Assembly: GCF_000717995.1 (NCBI RefSeq)
Contig: NZ_JODM01000020.1
Coordinates: 1 to 64,000 of the forward strand
Origin: Streptomyces violaceorubidus
Lineage (GTDB): Bacteria > Actinomycetota > Actinomycetes > Streptomycetales > Streptomycetaceae
Reading direction: 5' to 3'
Length of the DNA stretch: 64,000 nt
Position 1 is the first letter of the stretch. The number at the start of each line of letters is the position of its first letter. Below the pieces are notes generated by a model. That model saw only the letters and a program-made list of their open reading frames with translations, had not been told where the DNA came from and ran no database searches. The translations under genes and the position numbers were made by a program. This document shows positions 9,217-20,946 of the stretch, in pieces.

Positions 9217-9247
9217 GATGAAACACATACTGCTTCGCTGTTTCATC
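9217..9247. promoter_or_regulatory. Inverted repeat upstream of lcp, candidate TetR-type operator
   Basis: Perfect 9-bp arms GATGAAACA (9217-9225) and TGTTTCATC (9239-9247) are separated by 13 bp and lie 62-92 bp upstream of the lcp start. TetR-family regulators are known to control some actinobacterial lcp genes, so this is a plausible lcp operator (inference). No regulator gene remains on the other side; only 150 bp of non-coding sequence precedes the next gene. Confidence 0.5.
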
Positions 9248-9400
9248 AGGGGAGTACAAGAGCGTCGTGAACGCCAGAGGCCGCACAGAATCGGGGAAGT
9301 GACCGAGGGCCGTCCGCGCGGTCGCGCAACTCTCGCACCAACGGCACCCTCGGGCCGTCGACCCCTTCAAGTGGCCGGTCGAGTGGGCCAGGATGCAGGG

Positions 9401-9967
9401 ATGACTGAGCGGTCTCCTTCGGGGCTTCCCCGCGAGAACATCCACTTGCCGGGCGGTTGCGTACTGCGACGGCGCTCGCTGGTCTCCGACGACGCGTTCG
9501 TCGACGCGGTCGCCGCCGACGTCGAGCACCTGGGCGAGTGGCTTCGCTGGGCCCGGCATCCGCCCACCCGGGAGGAGACCGCCGGCTTCCGCGCCGAACA
9601 GGACGCGGACTGGGACGCGGGCCGGTCGTTCGTCTACGTACTGACCCCGCCGGACCGCCTCGACCAGGTGCTCGGCGGGGGTGCGATGTTCCCGAACGGC
9701 GAGGAGGGCGTCCTGGAGATCGGCTACTGGATCTGCTCACCCGCCACCGGCCGGGGCCTCGCCACCCGGGCTGCGGCGGCGCTCACCGAGGAGGGCCTCG
9801 GGCTCCCCGGCATCAAGGCCATGGAGATCCACTGCGACCAGGCCAATGCCCGAAGCGCCGGCATCCCGCCCCGCCTCGGATACCGGTTGCTCCGCATCGA
9901 ACCGGACGAGCCGCAGACCCCGGCGGAGGCCGGACGAAGCATGGTCTGGCGCCACGACGGCACCTGA
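9401..9967 (+). CDS. GNAT-family N-acetyltransferase (RimJ/RimL type)
   Basis: The 188-residue protein has the RimJ/RimL layout: an N-terminal substrate part (LRWARHPPTREET), a central strand-helix motif with the acetyl-CoA loop in GYWICSPATGRGLATRAAAAL, and the late strand MEIHCDQANARSAGIPPRLGY, where the usual asparagine-serine contact is present. It would transfer acetyl from acetyl-CoA to an amine, possibly a ribosomal protein or small molecule; the substrate is unknown. The ATG at 9401 is the chosen start because upstream in-frame codons read through sequence with no domain character. The ribosome site is weak (GCAGGG). Confidence 0.8.
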   Translation: MTERSPSGLPRENIHLPGGCVLRRRSLVSDDAFVDAVAADVEHLGEWLRWARHPPTREETAGFRAEQDADWDAGRSFVYVLTPPDRLDQVLGGGAMFPNGEEGVLEIGYWICSPATGRGLATRAAAALTEEGLGLPGIKAMEIHCDQANARSAGIPPRLGYRLLRIEPDEPQTPAEAGRSMVWRHDGT

Positions 9968-10016
9968 CCACGCCCGTTGCGTCGGGGACCGGTCCGTGGC
10001 AGTACACCGGCGTGGT

Positions 10017-10502
10017 CTACCACCAGACGGAGCACTTGGCCCGGGGCGCCGTGACCAGCGAGCCGCAGACCCGGAACTGGTACGCGGGGTCGGAACTGGT
10101 CCGCCGGAAGGGCGTCGTCAGGCTCTGTCCCGCGGACTGGACCGTGAAGGGACCGCACTGGAGCCAGGGGGACACGGAGTCGGCGTTGTCCCAGCCGTTC
10201 GCCCGCCAGTCCATCCAGACCTTGTCGCCGGGCCGGGTCTGACCGCTGATCTTGCCGAAGCCGATCTGCGTACTGCCGTAGACGCCCTTCTCGAGCGTGA
10301 AGTGGACGTTGCCGACCCAGAACTCCCGCGGTTTCACGGAATCGCCCGAGGCGTTGTCCGGGTGGTCGCGGAAGCCGCGCCTGCCACCCACGCAGTCGGA
10401 GGCCGCGGCGGCCGCGGGCTGCGAGGGCTGGGCGAGGACGACACCGGTGGCGACCGTACACAGTGCCGCGACTGCGGCGAGGGTGGAACGTAGCAGGCGC
10501 AT
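10017..10502 (-). CDS. Secreted protein of unknown function, 161 aa
   Basis: A clear Sec signal (MRLLRSTLAAVAALCTVATG, cleavage near AAAAAS) is followed by about 125 residues with three further cysteines (SDCVGG, LQCGPF, RVCGSL, plus KCSVWW at the end) that could form disulfides. Tryptophan-, glycine- and aspartate-rich segments such as KVWMDWRANGWDNADSVSP suggest a small beta-rich extracellular domain. I do not recognise the family. It resembles other small exported proteins of streptomycetes and has no obvious functional neighbour. The start at 10502 is upstream-supported by a GGAGGAGAC stretch. Confidence 0.72.
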   Translation of the reverse strand: MRLLRSTLAAVAALCTVATGVVLAQPSQPAAAAASDCVGGRRGFRDHPDNASGDSVKPREFWVGNVHFTLEKGVYGSTQIGFGKISGQTRPGDKVWMDWRANGWDNADSVSPWLQCGPFTVQSAGQSLTTPFRRTSSDPAYQFRVCGSLVTAPRAKCSVWW

Positions 10503-10776
10503 GAGAGCCGTCTCCTCCTGTCTGTGGAACGAACCCCGTGCAGGGCGCCTCGGACTTTAAGGAGAAGGGGGAGCCGGCGGCACCTGTGAATTGTCAGGGT
10601 GGCCACCCGCCGCCCCACTCCCACCGCCGTCCGGGGCCAGCCGCACGACGATCACTCGGACGGCCACCAGCGCCGCTTGTGTCCGAGGCCTTCGGGTGCC
10701 AAGCGTGCCGGTGTAAAGTGAAGACCGCCCTTGACCTGCACAAAGCAGGCAGGGAGCCGTCTTCCAGGAGTCCGAC

Positions 10777-11196
10777 ATGCTGCGCACCATGTTCAAGTCC
10801 AAGATCCACCGCGCCACCGTCACCCAGGCCGACCTGCACTACGTCGGTTCGGTGACCATCGACGCCGATCTGCTGGACGCCGCCGATCTGCTGCCCGGTG
10901 AGCTCGTGCACATCGTGGACATCACCAACGGGGCCCGGCTGGAGACCTACGTGATCGAGGGCGAGCGGGGGTCCGGGGTGATCGGGATCAACGGGGCCGC
11001 GGCGCACCTCGTGCACCCGGGTGACCTGGTGATCCTCATCAGCTATGCCCAGGTCACGGACGCCGAGGCGCGGTCGTTGCGGCCCCGGGTCGTGCACGTG
11101 GACGGTGACAACCGTATCGTCGCCCTGGGCGCCGACGCGTCCGAGCCGGTACCGGGCTCGGACCAGGAACGCAGTCCTCAGGCCGTGTCGGCCTGA
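10777..11196 (+). CDS. panD: Aspartate 1-decarboxylase precursor (PanD)
   Basis: PanD decarboxylates aspartate to beta-alanine for pantothenate and coenzyme A synthesis. The 139-residue precursor shows the self-processing site G24-S25 in [12 protein letters not shown], which yields the pyruvoyl cofactor, along with Lys9 in [11 protein letters not shown], Arg54 near TNGARLETY and Tyr58, all standard PanD positions. The ATG at 10777 follows CCAGGAG at good spacing. A TTGACC hexamer and a CCTGC-GCAGG inverted repeat at about 10733-10750 lie in the leader and could be promoter parts. The gene is ordinary in length; the C-terminal acidic tail is slightly longer than in E. coli. Confidence 0.96.
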   Translation: MLRTMFKSKIHRATVTQADLHYVGSVTIDADLLDAADLLPGELVHIVDITNGARLETYVIEGERGSGVIGINGAAAHLVHPGDLVILISYAQVTDAEARSLRPRVVHVDGDNRIVALGADASEPVPGSDQERSPQAVSA

Positions 11197-11232
11197 CCGT
11201 ACTGACCCGTTGATCCCGCGGGGACGAGGAGC

Positions 11233-11583
11233 GTGGCCGTGACTGACATCGAGATCCGTGACGACTGGGCGGCCGGACGGCTGGAGGCGGTCGCCGCCGG
11301 AGAGGTGGTCGGGCACATCGAGTACTTCGTCCTCGACGCTCCCGAGCGGGCGCTCGTCCCGGTCCACACGATCGTCGAACCGGCCCATGAGGGCAAGGGC
11401 ATCGCCGGTTCCCTGGCGCGTGAGCTGTACGGGAGCGCGCGCCGGGAGGGCATCACGGTCGCCCCGCTGTGCCCCTACGTCGTGAAGTGGGCCGAGCGCC
11501 ACCCGGACGAGGCACCCGCCGCCGACCCGGAGCTGCTGCGTGCCGCCAAGGAGTGGCTCGTGGCGCATCCCGAGCTGTTCTGA
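11233..11583 (+). CDS. Small GNAT-like N-acetyltransferase (YjdJ type)
   Basis: The 116-residue protein is the short, single-domain GNAT type (COG2388). It has AAGEVVGHIEYFVLD, then VHTIVEPAHEGKGIAGSLARE, the acetyl-CoA binding loop, and VAPLCPYVVKWAERHPD, a hallmark ending of this subfamily. Such proteins are widespread and usually have no assigned substrate. GTG at 11233 is close behind GACGAGGA; a second GTG at 11239 gives better spacing and may be the real start. The following gene begins 2 bases after this stop, so the two are probably translated together. Confidence 0.85.
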   Translation: MAVTDIEIRDDWAAGRLEAVAAGEVVGHIEYFVLDAPERALVPVHTIVEPAHEGKGIAGSLARELYGSARREGITVAPLCPYVVKWAERHPDEAPAADPELLRAAKEWLVAHPELF

Positions 11584-11585
11584 GC

Positions 11586-12230
11586 GTGCTGGCACTCCTG
11601 CACACCTCGCCCGTCCACGTGCCGGTCTTCGACGCGCTGCGTGACGCGGCGCATCCGGAGCTGGAACTGCGGCATCACGTCGACGCCGGGCTGCTGGAGC
11701 GTGCCCGGCGGGACGGGCCCGAGACGGTGGCCGCGTCCGTCGCGGCCGTGCTGACGCGGGCGGTGGCGGAGGGGGCGCGCGCCGTGCTGTGCACGTGCTC
11801 GACCATCGGTGGTGTCGCCGAGGCGGCAGCCGCCGTGGCCGGCGTGCCGGTGCTGCGCGTGGACCGGCCCATGGCCGCCGCCGCGGTGGCCGTCGGTCCG
11901 CGGGTCCTCGTTCTCGCCGCCCTGGAGAGCACGCTCGCGCCGACGGTGGCACTGATCGAGGAGGAGGCACGGCGCGCGGACCGCCCCGTGGAGGTGCGGA
12001 CCCGGCTGGTGGACGGCGCCTGGCGGCGGTTCGAGGCCGGTGACGTCGAGGGCTACCTGCGGCGGGTGACCGAGGCGGCCGACTCCGTGACCGGCGCCGA
12101 CGTGATCGTCCTGGCCCAGGCGTCCATGGCCCCGGCCAGGGAGTCGACGAAGGCCCGGGTCCCCGTGCTGGCCAGCCCCGCAGCGGGACTGGCGGCCGGG
12201 GCGGCGGCCGCCGGGGCGGTGGCGGCCTGA
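11586..12230 (+). CDS. Aspartate/glutamate racemase-like protein with only one active-site cysteine
   Basis: The 214-residue protein has the Asp/Glu racemase fold: ALLHTSPVHVPVFDAL at the start, a first catalytic-site region VLCTCSTIGGVAE (about residues 75-80), and a second at ADVIVLAQASMAP. Two-base racemases need a Cys in both places; here the second is replaced by AQAS, so a normal racemisation mechanism is unlikely. Relatives with one Cys include maleate isomerase and arylmalonate decarboxylase-type enzymes, so the reaction is undetermined. GTG at 11586 starts 2 bases after the preceding acetyltransferase stop. Upstream in-frame starts overlap that gene without a ribosome site. Confidence 0.75.
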   Translation: MLALLHTSPVHVPVFDALRDAAHPELELRHHVDAGLLERARRDGPETVAASVAAVLTRAVAEGARAVLCTCSTIGGVAEAAAAVAGVPVLRVDRPMAAAAVAVGPRVLVLAALESTLAPTVALIEEEARRADRPVEVRTRLVDGAWRRFEAGDVEGYLRRVTEAADSVTGADVIVLAQASMAPARESTKARVPVLASPAAGLAAGAAAAGAVAA

Positions 12231-12368
12231 GCGGTGGCCGTTTCCCCGGGTCGGCTGGGCCACTCGGGCCGGGCGGTTCGTACGGCTGAGTGAGTGGGGA
12301 GGCGGCCGTCGGGTAGGCGGGGGACAAGTCCAGAGCCGACGTCGACCGACTGGCCGGAGGACAGCGCC

Positions 12369-12680
12369 ATGACGAACCCGTATCCGGATCCCGTCCCACC
12401 CGGGCCCACCCCGGGTCCCACTCCCGGCCCGGACCCGGAACCCCCACATCCGCACCCCGACCCGGTCTCACCACCGACCCCGGGCCCGGGACCGCAGCCG
12501 ACCCCACCGCCACCGCCCCCGGGGCCCGGTCCGGAACCCACGCCCCAGCCGCCGGGCCCCGGCCCGCAGCCGACGCCCCAGCCCCCGGAGCCCCCGGCTC
12601 CGCCCGGGCCCTCGCCGTCGCCGATCCCGCCGGGACCCGAGCCCGTGCCCAACCCCGAGCCGGGGCCGCCACTCACCTGA
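12369..12680 (+). CDS. Proline-rich low-complexity protein, 103 aa
   Basis: Almost the whole product is proline, glycine and threonine in irregular PGPxP and PTPQP units; no signal peptide, cysteine or membrane segment is present. A GGAGGAC ribosome site 7 bases before the ATG supports translation, and the ORF is free of stops over its length. Similar short proline-rich ORFs are annotated in streptomycetes without known function. The composition alone would arise easily in GC-rich DNA, so I hold this as probable rather than certain. Confidence 0.5.
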   Translation: MTNPYPDPVPPGPTPGPTPGPDPEPPHPHPDPVSPPTPGPGPQPTPPPPPPGPGPEPTPQPPGPGPQPTPQPPEPPAPPGPSPSPIPPGPEPVPNPEPGPPLT

Positions 12681-12711
12681 GCGAGGGGAAGGCCGACCTG
12701 GGGGCCGGGGA

Positions 12712-17087
<4,376 letters not shown>

Positions 17088-17314
17088 CGGCTGCTCCTCT
17101 GCGTAAGGCGGGGGCGCTGGGCCCGCCGCGGCGATCGGTCGTCATCCATGAACAACACGATGCCGTCCCAGGGTCTTCCCGTCGTCGTCCCTGAGCATTC
17201 TTTGGGTCCTACTACCGATGGAGTACGACGGCGCCGCCGTCCTCCCCAGGGTGGGTGACTTCCGGCTCCGACCCCTGGTCCGGCCCCTCAAGGGCCCTGA
17301 TACTACTGCTCTCC

Positions 17315-18115
17315 GTGGACCTCGACCCCGCCCTCCGCGCCCTCCGCCCCCTCGGCGGCTTCTCCGTCCTGCACGCCTCGCGTCCGGTGCCGTCACGGCG
17401 GGCCGCCACCGTCGCGCCCCTCGCGCACGGCTACGTACCCGGATACGCGAGCACCGCGGCGGACGTTCAGGTTCCCGGTCCGGGTGCCGATCCGCTGGGC
17501 CACCGTGTCCGCAGGGTCGCCGTCGCGCTCGGCGCCGCCGAGACCCGGGTCGCCGCCTCCGTGGCCCAGCAGGGGCTCGCCGCCCGCCTGTGGTCGGTGA
17601 CCCTGGCCTGCGCCGTCCTGTACGGCCACGTCCCGGACCTCGATCCGCGCCTGCTGCACTGGGACCCCGGGGCCACCGCCCCCGACGACCTGTGGCTCAC
17701 CGAGGTGCACGCCCTGGCCGGGGACGCCGCCACCGTCGCGGAGGTCGTCCTCACCACCCACCTCGCGCCCCTCACCGAGGCCGTGCACGCCCGCTACGGC
17801 GTCGCGAGGGGACTGCTGCGGGGCAACGCGGCCTCCGCCCTGGCCGGCGCCGGACGCGAACTGGACCGCTGGGCCCGCCGCCACGGCCGTACGGACACCG
17901 CCGCCCACGCCCGGTCGCTCACCGCCGACCTGCTGGCCCACCCCCTGCTCGCCGGCACCGGGACGCTCACCGGCACCTCCTTCCGGCGCCGCAGCTGCTG
18001 CCTGTACTACCGGGTGCCGGCGGGAGGCGTCTGCGGCGACTGCTGCTTCCCGTCTCCGCCGGGTCCCGGCCGTTCCCCGCGTCGGCCGGAAAGCACCCGT
18101 TCCCCGCTTCGGTAG
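17315..18115 (+). CDS. [2Fe-2S]-binding FhuF-like (ferric siderophore reductase) protein
   Basis: The 266-residue protein ends with RRRSCCLYYRVPAGGVCGDCCF, the Cys-Cys-x10-Cys-x2-Cys pattern that binds the [2Fe-2S] cluster in FhuF ferric-siderophore reductases. The preceding 220 residues are helical with a central GLAARLWSVTLACAVLYG typical of the family. It probably reduces siderophore-bound iron in the cytoplasm (family knowledge). No ribosome site precedes either the GTG at 17315 or one 20 codons earlier; a GATACT sequence 11 bases before 17315 would fit a leaderless message. The last 20 residues, after the cluster motif, are encoded in a minisatellite and are probably not part of the fold. 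Confidence 0.75.
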   Translation: MDLDPALRALRPLGGFSVLHASRPVPSRRAATVAPLAHGYVPGYASTAADVQVPGPGADPLGHRVRRVAVALGAAETRVAASVAQQGLAARLWSVTLACAVLYGHVPDLDPRLLHWDPGATAPDDLWLTEVHALAGDAATVAEVVLTTHLAPLTEAVHARYGVARGLLRGNAASALAGAGRELDRWARRHGRTDTAAHARSLTADLLAHPLLAGTGTLTGTSFRRRSCCLYYRVPAGGVCGDCCFPSPPGPGRSPRRPESTRSPLR

Positions 18116-18212
18116 GAATGCGCCCGCCTCCGCGTCCGTACCAAAGCGCCTTCCCTCCGCGTCCGCCGGAAAGCACCCGCCCCCCGCGCTCTTCCCCAGG
18201 CGCCCGCTCTGG
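18050..18212. repeat. Degenerate 27-bp minisatellite, five to six units
   Basis: Units at about 18050-18079, 18080-18106, 18107-18132, 18133-18159, 18160-18186 and 18187-18212 share CGTCCGCCGGAAAGCACCCG-like text ending in a CCCCCG or CTCCG. The 2nd and 5th units are nearly identical. The array covers the end of the FhuF-like gene and the upstream region of the glycogen gene. A 27-bp period keeps codon frame. Function unknown; possible regulatory or just expanded low-complexity DNA. Confidence 0.78.
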
Positions 18213-18253
18213 GTGACCATGAGGGAACCAGCCGCCGAGACAGGAGGTTCCGG

Positions 18254-19429
18254 GTGCGCGTGGGACTGCTGAGCCGTGAGTTCCCGCCGGACGTGTACGG
18301 CGGCGCCGGAGTCCACGTCGAGTTCCTCGCCCGGGAGCTCGCCCGCCTCGTCGACCTGGACGTGCACAGCTGGGGGGAGGGCCGCAGCGACGGCGTACTG
18401 CGCCACCGCCCGTGGTCCGCGCTCGACGGTGCCAACGACGCGTTGCGCACCTTCTCGGTGGACCTCGCCATGACCGCCGCCCTCGAAGGGCGCGAACTGG
18501 TGCACTCCCACACATGGTACGCCAACCTCGGCGGCCACCTGGCCAAGCTCCTGTACGGCGTCCCGCACGTGATGACCGCCCATTCCCTGGAGCCCCTGCG
18601 CCCCTGGAAGGCCGAGCAGCTCGGCGGCGGTTACACCCTGTCCGGCTGGGCCGAGCGCACCGCGATCGAGGCGGCCGACGCGGTGATCGCCGTCTCCGGC
18701 GCGATGCGCGAGGACATCCTCGGCTGCTACCCGGCCCTCGACCCCGCCGCGGTCCACGTCGTGCACAACGGCATCGACACCAGGCTCTACCGGCCCGACC
18801 ACGGCACCGACGCGCTGGACCGGATCGGCCTGGACCGCTCCCGCCCCTACGTCCTGTTCGTCGGCCGCATCACCCGCCAGAAGGGCGTGCCCCACCTGTT
18901 GCGCGCGGTACGGGACATCGACCCGGCCGCGCAGGTCGTGCTGTGCGCGGGCGCCCCGGACACCCCCGGGATCGACCAGGAGTTCCGCTCCCTCTTCGCC
19001 GAACTGAGCCGCGCCCGCGAGGGCGTGCACTGGATCCCGCGCATGCTGCCGCGCCCGGAGGTCATCCAGCTCCTGACCCACGCCGCCGTCTTCGTCTGCC
19101 CTTCCGTCTACGAGCCCCTCGGCATCGTCAACCTGGAGGCGATGGCCTGTGCCACCCCCGTGGTGGCCTCCCGGGTGGGCGGGATCCCCGAGGTCGTGGC
19201 CGACGGCGAAACGGGGGTACTCGTCACCAAGGGAAGCGACGGGGACGCGGAGGCGGACGACGACTTCGAGAGGGGTCTCGCGCGGGCGCTGGACGCCGTC
19301 CTCGGTGATCCGGCGGGCGCCCGCCGGATGGGCGAGGCGGGCCGGGCGCGCGCGGTGGAGGAGTTCGGCTGGGACGCCGTCGCGCGCCGCACGGTCCGGC
19401 TGTACGAGGAGATCCTCAAGCAGGCTTGA
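18254..19429 (+). CDS. glgM: Maltose-1-phosphate synthase / glycogen synthase (GlgM/GlgA type, GT4)
   Basis: The 391-residue glycosyltransferase is colinear with Mycobacterium tuberculosis Rv1212c (GlgM): [65 protein letters not shown] and [20 protein letters not shown]. Rv1212c makes alpha-maltose 1-phosphate from ADP-glucose and glucose 1-phosphate, feeding GlgE-dependent alpha-glucan synthesis; streptomycete homologs are usually labelled glycogen synthase. The E-x7-E nucleotide-sugar motif is in [10 protein letters not shown]. The GTG follows a full AGGAGG at 6 bases. It is followed by glgC 47 bp later, supplying its ADP-glucose, so the pair forms one pathway operon. Confidence 0.9.
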   Translation: MRVGLLSREFPPDVYGGAGVHVEFLARELARLVDLDVHSWGEGRSDGVLRHRPWSALDGANDALRTFSVDLAMTAALEGRELVHSHTWYANLGGHLAKLLYGVPHVMTAHSLEPLRPWKAEQLGGGYTLSGWAERTAIEAADAVIAVSGAMREDILGCYPALDPAAVHVVHNGIDTRLYRPDHGTDALDRIGLDRSRPYVLFVGRITRQKGVPHLLRAVRDIDPAAQVVLCAGAPDTPGIDQEFRSLFAELSRAREGVHWIPRMLPRPEVIQLLTHAAVFVCPSVYEPLGIVNLEAMACATPVVASRVGGIPEVVADGETGVLVTKGSDGDAEADDDFERGLARALDAVLGDPAGARRMGEAGRARAVEEFGWDAVARRTVRLYEEILKQA

Positions 19430-19476
19430 GCCGCCCCGCCCCGGGGCGGCCGAGGACGAGGGTGAGGGGAGCGGCC

Positions 19477-20697
19477 ATGCGTCGTGGAGGTCCTTCGGTG
19501 CTCGGCATCGTACTGGCGGGCGGAGAGGGCAAACGCCTGATGCCCCTGACCGCGGACCGCGCCAAACCCGCGGTCACCTTCGGCGGCACCTACCGGCTGG
19601 TCGACTTCGTCCTGTCCAACCTGGTCAACGGGGACATCCTGCGGATCTGCGTCCTCACGCAGTACAAGTCGCACTCCCTGGACCGGCACATCACCACCAC
19701 CTGGCGGATGTCCAGCCTGCTCGGCAACTACGTCACACCGGTCCCCGCCCAGCAGCGCCTCGGCCCGCGCTGGTTCCTCGGCAGCGCCGACGCGATCCTG
19801 CAGTCCCTGAACCTGGTGCACGACGAACAGCCCGAGTACGTCGCGGTGTTCGGCGCCGACCACGTGTACCGGATGGACCCGCGCCAGATTCTCGCCCAGC
19901 ACATCGAGTCCGGCGCGGGTGTCACCGTGGCCGGGATACGGGTCCCGCGCGCCGAGTCGCCGTCCTTCGGCGTGATCACCCCGGGCTCGGACGGGCAGAC
20001 CGTCACCGGCTTCCTGGAGAAGCCGGCCGACCCGCCCGGGCTCGCCGACGACCCGGGGTGCGTCTTCGCCTCGATGGGCAACTACGTCTTCACCACCAAG
20101 GCCCTCGTCGAGGCCCTGCATCGGGACGCCGAGGACGAGAACTCCGTGCACGACATGGGCGGTTCGATACTGCCCCAGCTCACCGACCGGGGCGAGGCCG
20201 CGCTGTACGACTTCAGCGCCAACCACGTCCCCGGGGAGACCTCCCGGGACCAGGGCTACTGGCGGGACGTGGGCACGCTGGACGCCTACTACGACGCCCA
20301 CATGGACCTGATCGCCGAGCGGCCCGCCTTCAACCTCTACAACCGGGACTGGCCGGTGTACACCCACTCGACCCAGCTCTCGCCCGCCCGTTTCAACGCC
20401 GGCGGCATCGCCGGCGAGTCGATCATCAGCGCGGGGTGCCTGATCCGGGGCCAGGTCACCCGGTCCGTGCTCTCCCCGGGCGTGGTGGTCGACCCGGGTG
20501 CGGTCGTGCAGGGCTCGGTGCTGCACGACAACGTGCACATCGGCCGGGGAGCGGTGGTGCGCGGGGCGGTGCTGGACAAGAACGTCCAGGTGCCGCCGGG
20601 TGCGACGATCGGCGTCAACCCGCAGCGGGACGGCGAGTTGTACACCGTCTCCAAGGGCGGTGTGATCGCGCTGGGCAAGGGGCAGCGGGTGCCGTGA
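19477..20697 (+). CDS. glgC: Glucose-1-phosphate adenylyltransferase (GlgC)
   Basis: GlgC joins ATP and glucose 1-phosphate to ADP-glucose, the committed step to glycogen and alpha-glucan. The 406-residue protein has the nucleotidyltransferase signature [20 protein letters not shown], the substrate loop [47 protein letters not shown], and a C-terminal left-handed beta-helix ([20 protein letters not shown]). Length and order match bacterial GlgC. The ATG is 6 bases past GAGGGGAG. It lies directly after the glgM-type gene and is probably co-transcribed with it. A hairpin 87 bp past its stop likely ends the message. Confidence 0.96.
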   Translation: MRRGGPSVLGIVLAGGEGKRLMPLTADRAKPAVTFGGTYRLVDFVLSNLVNGDILRICVLTQYKSHSLDRHITTTWRMSSLLGNYVTPVPAQQRLGPRWFLGSADAILQSLNLVHDEQPEYVAVFGADHVYRMDPRQILAQHIESGAGVTVAGIRVPRAESPSFGVITPGSDGQTVTGFLEKPADPPGLADDPGCVFASMGNYVFTTKALVEALHRDAEDENSVHDMGGSILPQLTDRGEAALYDFSANHVPGETSRDQGYWRDVGTLDAYYDAHMDLIAERPAFNLYNRDWPVYTHSTQLSPARFNAGGIAGESIISAGCLIRGQVTRSVLSPGVVVDPGAVVQGSVLHDNVHIGRGAVVRGAVLDKNVQVPPGATIGVNPQRDGELYTVSKGGVIALGKGQRVP

Positions 20698-20702
20698 CGG
20701 AC

Positions 20703-20762
20703 GGGTGATCGAACGGGCGATCGGACGGACGATCGGAAGGGTGGTCGGAAGGGCGATCGGAC
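20703..20762. repeat. 12-bp tandem repeat, five units (GGGCGATCGGAC consensus)
   Basis: Units start at 20703, 20715, 20727, 20739 and 20751, each close to GGGCGATCGGAC, right after the glgC stop. Each unit holds a GATCG-type core. In frame they would code for a short Ile-Gly-Arg repeat, but no ribosome site or gene is convincing. Function unknown. Confidence 0.8.
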
Positions 20763-20784
20763 GGTCGTCGCAGGGACGTCGGCT

Positions 20785-20816
20785 CCGGGCACGCGTGATA
20801 CGCGCGTTGAGCCCGG
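20785..20816 (+). terminator. Hairpin downstream of glgC, probable terminator
   Basis: CCGGGC (20785-20790) pairs with GCCCGG (20811-20816), and the loop can pair further through ACGCG and CGCGT. No T-run follows, which is common in streptomycete terminators. It separates glgC from the glycoside hydrolase genes. Confidence 0.55.
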
Positions 20817-20882
20817 GGCCGTTGTCATGTCCCTGGACGCCAGACGCAATCCGTGTTGTCATGCCTCTGCACCGCTGCTGTT

Positions 20883-20905
20883 ACATCGATGTATGACATC
20901 GATGT
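20883..20905. promoter_or_regulatory. Two tandem ACATCGATGT palindromes, candidate operator for the GH2 gene
   Basis: Perfect 10-bp palindromes at 20883-20892 and 20896-20905 repeat with a 13-bp spacing, 42-64 bp upstream of the GH2 start. Two in-phase palindromes suggest a dimeric regulator binding twice. The motif differs from the CTAAAGCGC sites of the LacI gene in this window, so a different regulator is implied (inference). The site is relatively AT-rich against its surroundings. Confidence 0.55.
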
Positions 20906-20946
20906 CCTGAGCCATCAGCCACCACCCGTTCTCGAGGAGAGGGTCA

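Noticed and set aside
9218..9400. N-terminal extension of the acetyltransferase from ATG 9218
   Set aside because: The added 61 residues are Arg-rich without domain character and overlap the lcp operator; the ATG at 9401 opens the fold.
18050..18212. CRISPR-like array
   Set aside because: Units are contiguous with no unique spacers, so it is a minisatellite.
20705..20896. Short plus-strand frame coding Ile-Gly-Arg repeats
   Set aside because: Product is just the translation of the 12-bp array, with no ribosome site.
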